This document shows positions 57,287 through 64,000 of a DNA stretch of 64,000 nt, piece after piece (the first letter of the stretch is position 1; every line of letters begins with the position of its first letter). The position numbers and the translations under genes were made by a program. Below the pieces are notes generated by a model that ran no database searches, was not told the DNA's origin, and worked only from the letters and a program-made list of their open reading frames with translations. This DNA is from Typhlomys cinereus. Its lineage: Eukaryota; Chordata; Mammalia; Rodentia; Platacanthomyidae. Where the stretch lies: positions 434,001-498,000 of the forward strand of contig JALPQD010000394.1 of assembly GCA_023101885.1 (NCBI GenBank), given 5' to 3'.

Positions 57287-58399
57287 ATGTACAAGTCAAA
57301 GTGCAGATCCACGAGAAACAAAACCCAAGAAGACCAATCTCCCGCCGAAAGAATCAATCCCATAATGAGGGATTCCACCAGAACAAATCCACAGAAAATA
57401 GCCATGAAAGCCAGACCCAGCATAACGACTTTCAGAGTATGATCATTACCATGATTAATACTATGAAAGAGGAAATCCGAGAAGAGTTAAACAACCGTAT
57501 CAACCACTTTGAACAGGAACACAACAGGCACTTTGGAGGAGTTGAGAAAAACAGTTCAAGAAACAAAAATAGGTATGGAGCAATTAAAACAGTCTCAGGC
57601 AGAGTTTAAAATTGAACTAAAAGACAAGTTATCTTCAACCCAAAACTCAACAGAGAGTCTTATCAGCAGAACAAATGAGGCAGAAAATAGAATTTCAGAT
57701 CTTGAAGACAAAGTGGGAGAATTAACCAGCTCAATGGTAGAGATTGTTAAAGCCAAAAAGATACTTGAGAGGAACATTCAAGAGATATGGGACACCCTGA
57801 AGAAGCCTAACATGCGAATTCATGGAATACCAGAACAAGGATCTCAAAATACCACACGGAGGAAATATTTCAATTCATCATAAATGAAAACTTCCCACAA
57901 CTAAATAATGAGAGGCCTATCCAAATACAAGAGGCATTTCACACTCCAAAAAGATAAGACCAAAATAGAAAATCGCCACGGCAAATAATGGTCGAAACAC
58001 TCCACATTCAAGACAAAGAAAAGGTGCTGAGAGCTTCAAGAGAAAAAAAGCAACTCACTTTTAAAGGTAAACCTATTAGAATAACAAATGACTACTCAAT
58101 GGAAACAGTAAAAGCAAGAAGAGCTTGGAGAGACATACTTCAAGTATTAAATGAGCAAAAATGTCAACCCAGACTGATATACCCGGCAAAACTATCTGTC
58201 ATGATTGAGGGAGAAAGAAAAGTTTTCCAGCACAAAGACAACTTGAAGGTATACATGTCTACCAAACCAGGCCTTCTAAAAAATCCTAGAACTGATACTC
58301 AAGCTTGAAGAAAAGAACAAGCGTATCTAGGAGGACAGAAGGGAAGTATAATACCACCAAAACATAAATATCAAACAACATGCTTACATAATCTACTAA
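57287..58399 (+). pseudogene. L1 ORF1 pseudogene, element K
   Basis: ATGTACAAGTCAAAGTGCAG start (most copies have ATGCCC), frameshifts near 57380 and 57535, then a 124-codon open segment (57509-57883) with the coiled coil and RIHGIPEQGSQNTT. Another break near 57860, then a C-terminal open block 57988-58308 (NEQKCQPRLIYPAK). About 370 codons if continuous. Confidence 0.88.
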
Positions 58400-58408
58400 A
58401 CATAAAAA

Positions 58409-61400
58409 CTGTCCAGAATTAAAAATAATTTCTCCATTATAACATTAAATGTCAATGGTATTAACTCACCGAATAAGAGACACAGATTACAAACTTGGAT
58501 TAAAAACCACAATCTAACAATCTTCTGCCTTCAGGAAACTCACAAAAGATAGGCACATCCTAAGAATGAAAGGCTGGTCCAAAGTCTTGCAAGCTAATGG
58601 AACCAGGAAACAGGCAGGGGTAGCAATTCCTTTCGAACAAAGGGGACTTCAAACCAAAGAAAATCATAAGAGACACAGATGGATATTACATTTTAGTCAC
58701 AGGTACAATTCACCAGGAAGACTTCAAAATCCTGAACATTTATGCACCCAATACGAGCCCCTCCACATTCATTAAGAAAACTCTACAGCACCTAAAGCAA
58801 GAAATCAACCCCCAAACGATAATTCTTGGGGACTGCAACACCGCCCTCTCAACATGGGATAGATCAACAGGTCAAAAGCTTAACAGAGACACTTTGGAAC
58901 TTAATCAAACCCTTAAAGAAATGGACCTTACAGATCTCTATCGAACTTTTCACCCATGCACAAAAGAATACACATTTTTCTCAGAAGCACACGGAACTTT
59001 TTCCAAAATAGATCACATATTGGGCCACAAAACGAATCTACACATATACAAAAAAGTTGAAATTCTAACCTGTGCCCTATCAGACCATCACGGCCTAAAG
59101 CTGGACATCCACAACACAACAAACTAGAGAAAATACACTAGATCCTGGAAACTTAATAATATGATGCTGAATGAGAACTGGAATCAGGAAGATATTAAAA
59201 AGGAAATTCAAGATTTCCTGAAAGTGAACGATAATGAAAATACAACTTACCAAAATCTCTGGGACATAATGAAAGCTGTTCTAAGAGGAAAGTTCATAGC
59301 TCTTAATGCCTACATCAAAAACAAAAAGGAAACATCAGAAATAAATAACTTAACAATGCAGCTTAAGGCTTCAGAGAAACTTGAGCAATCTGATCCCAAA
59401 AGTAGTAGAAGAGAGGAGATTAGCAAAATAAGGGGAGAATTATCTAAAATCGAGACTAAGAAAACGATAGAAAAAAATCAACCAGTCAAAAAGCTGTTTC
59501 TTTGAAAAAATCAATAAGATTGATACACCCCTAGCTAAATTAACCAAAAGCAAGAGAGAGAAAACCCAATTTAACAAAATTAGAAATGAACATGGAGTAA
59601 TCACTACTGATACCCAAGAAATCCAGAGAATTATAAGATCATATTTCAAAAATTTATACTCAGTCAAGTTTGACAACACACAAGAGATGGAGCAATTTCT
59701 CAGTAAACACATCTTACCTAAATTGGATCAGGAAGTTGTGAATTACTTAAATGGCCCTATAACATATAAGGAAATTGAAGAAGTAATCTCGAATCTTCCC
59801 ACCAAAAAATGTCCTGGACCAGATGGATTCAGCACAGAATTCTACCAGACATTTCAGGAGTCAATAACACCAATACTCCTTAAACTGTTCCATCCAATAG
59901 CAAAGGAAGGAACACTACCTAATTACTTCTATGAAGCTAATATCGCCTTAATCACAAAACCTATTAAAGATTCACTTAAAAAAGAAAACTATAGGCCAAT
60001 CTCTCTGATGAACACAGACGCAAAGATTCTCAACAAAGTCTTAGCAAATCGGATTCAAAAACATATTAAAAAGATCATTCACGGGGACCAAGTAGGCTTC
60101 ATCCCCGGCACAAAAGGTTGGTTCAACATACGCAAATCAATAAATGTAATTCATCATGTAAACCAGTCCAAAGTCCAAGACCACATGATACTCTCGATAG
60201 ATGCAGAAAAAGCCTTTGACAAGATCCAACAGCCTTTTATGATCAAAACGCTAGAGACAGTAGGAATGGAAGGAACCTTTATCAATATAATAAAACCTGT
60301 ATACAACAAACCCACAGCAAGGATTATGCTCAATGGGGAACAATTGGAAACATTCCCACTTCGATCAGGAACTATACAAGGCTGTCCACTCTCACCACTT
60401 CTATTCAATATTGTACTTGAAGTCTTAGCTGAAGCCATAAGACAAGAAAGGGACATAAGAGGGATTCCAATCGGCAAGGAAGAAGTCAAGCTATCCCTAT
60501 TTGCAGATGACATGATCTTATAACAGAGGGATCACAAAAACTCCACCAGGAAGCTTCTGGAAATAATTGAGAAGTTCAGCAGGGTGGCAGGATACAAAAT
60601 AAATGTGCAAAAATCAGAGGCCTTCCTATATGCCCAGAATGAAAGAAGTGAAAAAGCCTTGAGAGAAACCATGCCATTTACTATAACCCCTAAAAAAATG
60701 AAATACCTTGGTATAAACCTAACTAAGGAGGTAAAAGACCTTTACAATGAAAACTTTAAAACCCTAAAGAAAGAAATTGCAGAAGACACCAGAAGGTGGA
60801 AAGACCTCCCTTGTTCCTGGATTGGCAGAATCAACATTGTAAAAATGACCATCCTACCAAAGGCAATATACAGATTCAATGCTATACCAATCAAAATCCC
60901 AAAGCAATTCTTCAAAGAAGTTGACCAAACAATCTCAAAGTTCATATGGAGGCACAAAAGACCCAGGATAGCAAAAACAATCCTGAGTAACAAAAACACA
61001 GCTGGAGGTATTACCATACCAAACCTAAGTCTATACTACAAATCCATAGTTATAAAGACAGCCTGGTACTGGCTCCAAAATAGACACACAGATCAATGGA
61101 TAAGGATTGAAGACCCAGATATAAGCCCACAAAGTTACAGCCATTTGGTCTTTGACAAAGGGGCCCAAAGAATCCAATGGAAAAAGAACAGCATCTTCAA
61201 CAAATGGTGCTGGCAAAACTGGATCTCCACATGCAGAAGATTAAAGCTGGACCCGTACTTGTCACCATGTACAAGACTTAATTCCAAATGGATCAAGGAC
61301 CTTGATATCAGGTCAGAGACTTTAAAAACCATAGTTGAAAGGATAGGGAACTCCCTCGAGCTGATTGGGCTAGGCCAACACTTCCTAAACAGACATCCAA

Positions 61401-62227
61401 TGGCACAGTCACTGCTACCAACTCTCAACAGTTGGGATCTTGTGAAATTAAAGAGCTTCTGTTCAGATAAAGAGATTGTCACACGAGCTCAAAGGCAACC
61501 CACAGAATGGGAGAAAATCTTCACTAACCACATATCTGACAGAGCTCTACTGTCCAGAGTGCACAAAGAACTTAGAAAATTAAACTCCAAGGAAAACACT
61601 GGCCCAATTAAAAAATGGGCCCTGGAACTTCAAAGAAACTTTACCAGGGATGAAATTAAAATGTCTAACAATTATCTTAAAAAATGCTCCACTTCCTTCG
61701 CCATCAGGGAAATGCAAATCAAAACTTCCCTGAGATATCATCTCACCCCGGTCAGGATGGCAAAAATCCACAATACAAACAACGACAAATGCTGGAGAGG
61801 ATGTGGAGAGAGGGGAACTCTCCTACATTGTTGGTGGGAATGCAGGCTCATACAGCCACTCTGGCGAGCCGTCTGGAGATTCTTAAAGAAATTAAAGATT
61901 GAAATGCCGTATGACCCTGCTATCCCACTTTTGGGAATAACCCCCCATGCAGCAGAGGTTCGCCTCGATAGCACAAGCTCGACCATGTTCATAGCAGCAC
62001 TGTTTACAATAGCAAAGTCATGGAATCAACCTAAATGTCCAACAGTTGACGAGTGGATAAGGAAACTGTGGTACATCTATACAATGGAGTACTACTCAGC
62101 CATCAAAAATGATGAATTACTGGAATTTTCCAGGAAATGGATGTCATTAGAAAGAATTATATTAAGTGAAGTATCCCAAACCCAGGAAATTAAGCGCCGT
62201 ATGTACTCCCTAATAGGTGGCTCCTAG
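58409..62227 (+). pseudogene. L1 ORF2 pseudogene, element K (RT and C-terminal part largely open)
   Basis: The initiator is CTG instead of ATG. Endonuclease in pieces (58566-59127; SDHHGLKLDIHNTTN). Reverse transcriptase open over 59687-60523 with [39 protein letters not shown] and the catalytic FADDMIL, ended by a nonsense TAA at 60521-60523 where other copies read TAC. Then 547 open codons (60584-62227) with [19 protein letters not shown] and the C-terminal [18 protein letters not shown] motif. At least four lesions. Confidence 0.93.
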
Positions 62228-63247
62228 TAACAAACTCACCCAGCCCACATTGAGACACTCAAAAGTAAACCTATGTAACACAGTAATTGCAAGGATTATG
62301 AACAAGAGAGATGGGGTAGGAGGGCCACACCAGAAACAAGGAGAGAGGAGACCATGTTACAGCAGAGAAAATAGGCCTCCATCAAGGTCTGCAAGTAAGT
62401 AATGAGAAACCTGGTTAAGTTCACAGACGTTCTTTCCTGATCTCACCAGAAGGGGAGGGCATATAGTCTAGCAGATAAAAAGTAATCATTTTGCAAATGG
62501 GTGATGGACCCCTCCCTCAGTGAGGTTTCCTACTCTTATTACATCTACTCTTGAATGTGCTTTTACAACAAGACTCCAGTTTAACAGCTTTTTGTCTCTG
62601 GCCAGGGGGTGACATACAGTGCCCAGCAGAATGGAGTGAAGGGAATTGCAGGAGCAGCAAAACTGCAAAAGAAAATCAACAAACCACAATCCAGAACTTC
62701 AGAGACTCTATATCAATCACATAGAACTAGGCCAGCCTAATCTCTCCCCATCCTGGAGCTCAGGGACATTTGCGGAAGAGGGGGCGGTAAGATTGTAAGA
62801 GCAAAAGGATGGGAGGAGCAACGATTTGCAAGATTCTCAACAATAGTTGGGGCCAAAGCAATCATAATGGGACTTTGCATGCCCTGCGCAATGTCCAGCG
62901 CACTGTTGCCCTCATAAAGTCTAGCATCTGTTAAGGGCACCGAGACCCCTGGAGGCAAGGGATTGACAGCCATAGTAGTGATCTTATGCTTAAGGGGAAC
63001 AAGAGAAAGGGCTTATGGAAATGCCACTGGGTCCTTATATGTCATCGGAGAGGAGGACCCAGAGGAGAGTTAGGCGTACACAATAAAGGACTCTCTGGGA
63101 ATTGGGGGGGAGGCACTGGGGGAAGGGGAGGGGGAGGAGGGGGGAGGGAGGGAACTGGTAAAAAATTTTAAAATGTATAATTAAATTTTTAATAAAAAAA
63201 AAGTTAAAAAAAGAAAAATTCATTTAAAAAAGAAAAAGGAAATAGAG

Positions 63248-64000
63248 AAACATAAATATGAACATAAAAATAGAATATGTGAAAAAAATTTCAAGAATAA
63301 ACTGAAAATCAAATCCCAGCTAACATCGATAGAAACTTTTTCAAAAAGCATCACTATCAGAACTGATCAAGCAGGATATAGAATATCAGATCTAGGAGAC
63401 AGAGTGGCAAAAGAGGAATGCTCAATTTTAAAATGTGAAAATAAAAACTCAAAAGAAATGTATGAGGGGCTGGAGAGGTGTCTCAGGGGTTAAGCCTCTG
63501 CCTTGCAGGTGGAAGGTCCTGAGTTCGGATTCTAGACCCCACGTATAGACGCCAGGCAAAAGCGGGGTGGCCTGAGTTTCTGGTCATGGTAAGACAGATC
63601 CCGTGAATCCCCGGGCAGAGTAAACAAGGAGGAGGTGGAGGCAGTCCATGGTGGTTCCCGAATTCATCTGTGGTTCTACACATACACGCACACACATACA
63701 CGCACACACGTGCACACACACATACATGCACAATTGAATAAATAAAGGAAAGAAAGAAATGTATGAAAGGAAAATTCAAAAGTTACTGGATATCATGAAG
63801 AAGGGAAATGTGTACATTCATGGAATCCCAGTACAAGAAACCCATGAAAATACTTCAGCACATATATTTCAGACAATCATAAGTGAAAACTTTCTAAATC
63901 TAAGGAAAACTATCCAATCCAAGTATAATACACATATTACATACTAATCTGATATGATCAAAATAGAAATACACCAAACAAATAATTGTCAAAACACTGT
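63248..64000 (+). mobile_element. Older L1 ORF1 remnant, right part
   Basis: Continues the coding-like sequence of 56100-56258: coiled coil, TRTDQAGYRISDLGD-like heptads (about 63355-63400), then after the SINE KIQKLLDIMKKGNVYIHGIP and FQTIISENFLNL, the RNA-binding block of L1 ORF1. More diverged from the other ORF1 copies than they are from each other. It runs off the window end. Confidence 0.75.
63466..63752 (+). mobile_element. B2-like SINE inside old L1 ORF1
   Basis: GGGGCTGGAGAGGTGTCTCAGG head (A box mutated to TGTCTC), GAGTTCGGATTC B box, family body, CA-rich tail, AATTGAATAAATAAAGG. Flanked by a 14-base duplication, AAAGAAATGTATGA, at 63452-63465 and 63753-63766. Confidence 0.95.

Larger units (their letters stand above)
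56259..63231 (+). mobile_element. Near-complete L1 (element K) in V2R intron 1
   Basis: 5'UTR monomers and spacer 56259-57286, ORF1 57287-58399, ORF2 58409-62227, 3'UTR 62228-63110, polypurine tract and A-rich end to 63231. Perfect 16-base target-site duplication (56243-56258, 63232-63247). About 6.97 kb. Opposite in orientation to the V2R. It has the longest open L1 frame in the window (547 codons), so it is probably the youngest large L1 here, but it is not intact. Confidence 0.95.

Noticed and set aside
60584..62227. Functional L1 with an intact ORF2
   Set aside because: The 547-codon frame is only the C-terminal part. A nonsense codon at 60521, the missing ATG and breaks in the endonuclease and ORF1 rule out autonomy.
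55986..64000. V2R exon 1 within the window
   Set aside because: I looked on the minus strand for a signal-peptide exon ending in phase with exon 2. Only L1 sequence, a SINE and old ORF1 remnants were found.
1..64000. CRISPR arrays, operons, tRNA genes, phage or integrated viral genes
   Set aside because: Direct repeats here are microsatellites or retroelement parts. The tRNA-like boxes belong to SINEs. No retroviral gag/pol/env coding was recognised.

Overview
The window looks like a rodent chromosome segment. It contains most of a vomeronasal type-2 receptor (V2R) gene set in a dense pile-up of LINE-1 (L1) retrotransposons and tRNA-derived SINEs. The rodent assignment rests on three things: L1s with G-rich polypurine 3' ends and tandem 5'UTR monomers; a SINE whose first ~70 bases match the pol III head of rodent B2 elements (A box TGGCTCAGGGG, B box GTTCGGATCC) but whose body differs from the murid B2 I know; and V2R genes, which are expanded in rodents and lost in many other mammals. 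A myodont rodent outside the mouse/rat group (for example a jerboa relative) is plausible, but that is inference. No prokaryotic genes, CRISPR array, tRNA or rRNA gene was seen.

The only host protein-coding gene I can support is the V2R on the minus strand, 46018-55985. Exons 2 to 6 are all present, open and joined by GT/AG sites in matching phase: exon 2 at 55691-55982 (or 55985), exon 3 at 54499-55299, exon 4 at 50717-50944, exon 5 at 49912-50035, exon 6 (seven-helix domain and stop) at 46018-46964. They encode 796 residues. Exon 1 (signal peptide) was not found and should lie beyond 64000, because a 7-kb L1 and an older L1 fill intron 1. The 3' flank of this gene (about 43610-45740) has a diverged inverted copy at the left edge (about 75-1640). 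This implies a second, plus-strand V2R paralogue whose last exon ends just outside the left boundary, so the two genes would be tail to tail.

Layout: 1-1936 left arm of the inverted homology and a CA microsatellite. 1937-15050 nested L1s: a plus-strand 5' piece, a complete minus-strand L1 (3615-10404), then a plus-strand 3' piece that itself holds a 0.7-kb L1 insertion. 15051-21650 mostly unique AT-rich DNA with microsatellites, one SINE and an old L1 tail. 21650-43325 a 22-kb plus-strand L1 patchwork with two SINEs and an inserted L1 tail that carries transduced non-L1 sequence. 43330-46017 the V2R 3' flank. 46018-55985 the V2R gene, with SINEs, L1 tails and a 5'-only L1 fragment in its introns. 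56100-64000 intron 1, where an old L1 ORF1 is split by a nearly full-length L1 (56259-63231) and then by a SINE.

All L1 reading frames seen are broken, so none looks autonomous. The least decayed is the 56259 element. Several insertions keep clean target-site duplications, which gives a relative order of events. The most unusual items are a TSD-flanked L1 made only of 5'UTR, ORF1 and about 185 bases of ORF2, whose 3' end falls at the same ORF2 position as the 5' piece at 1937-3614; a candidate L1 3' transduction; and a 248-bp internal L1 duplication. The reading is by eye, so L1 boundaries are accurate to tens of bases unless a TSD is given.
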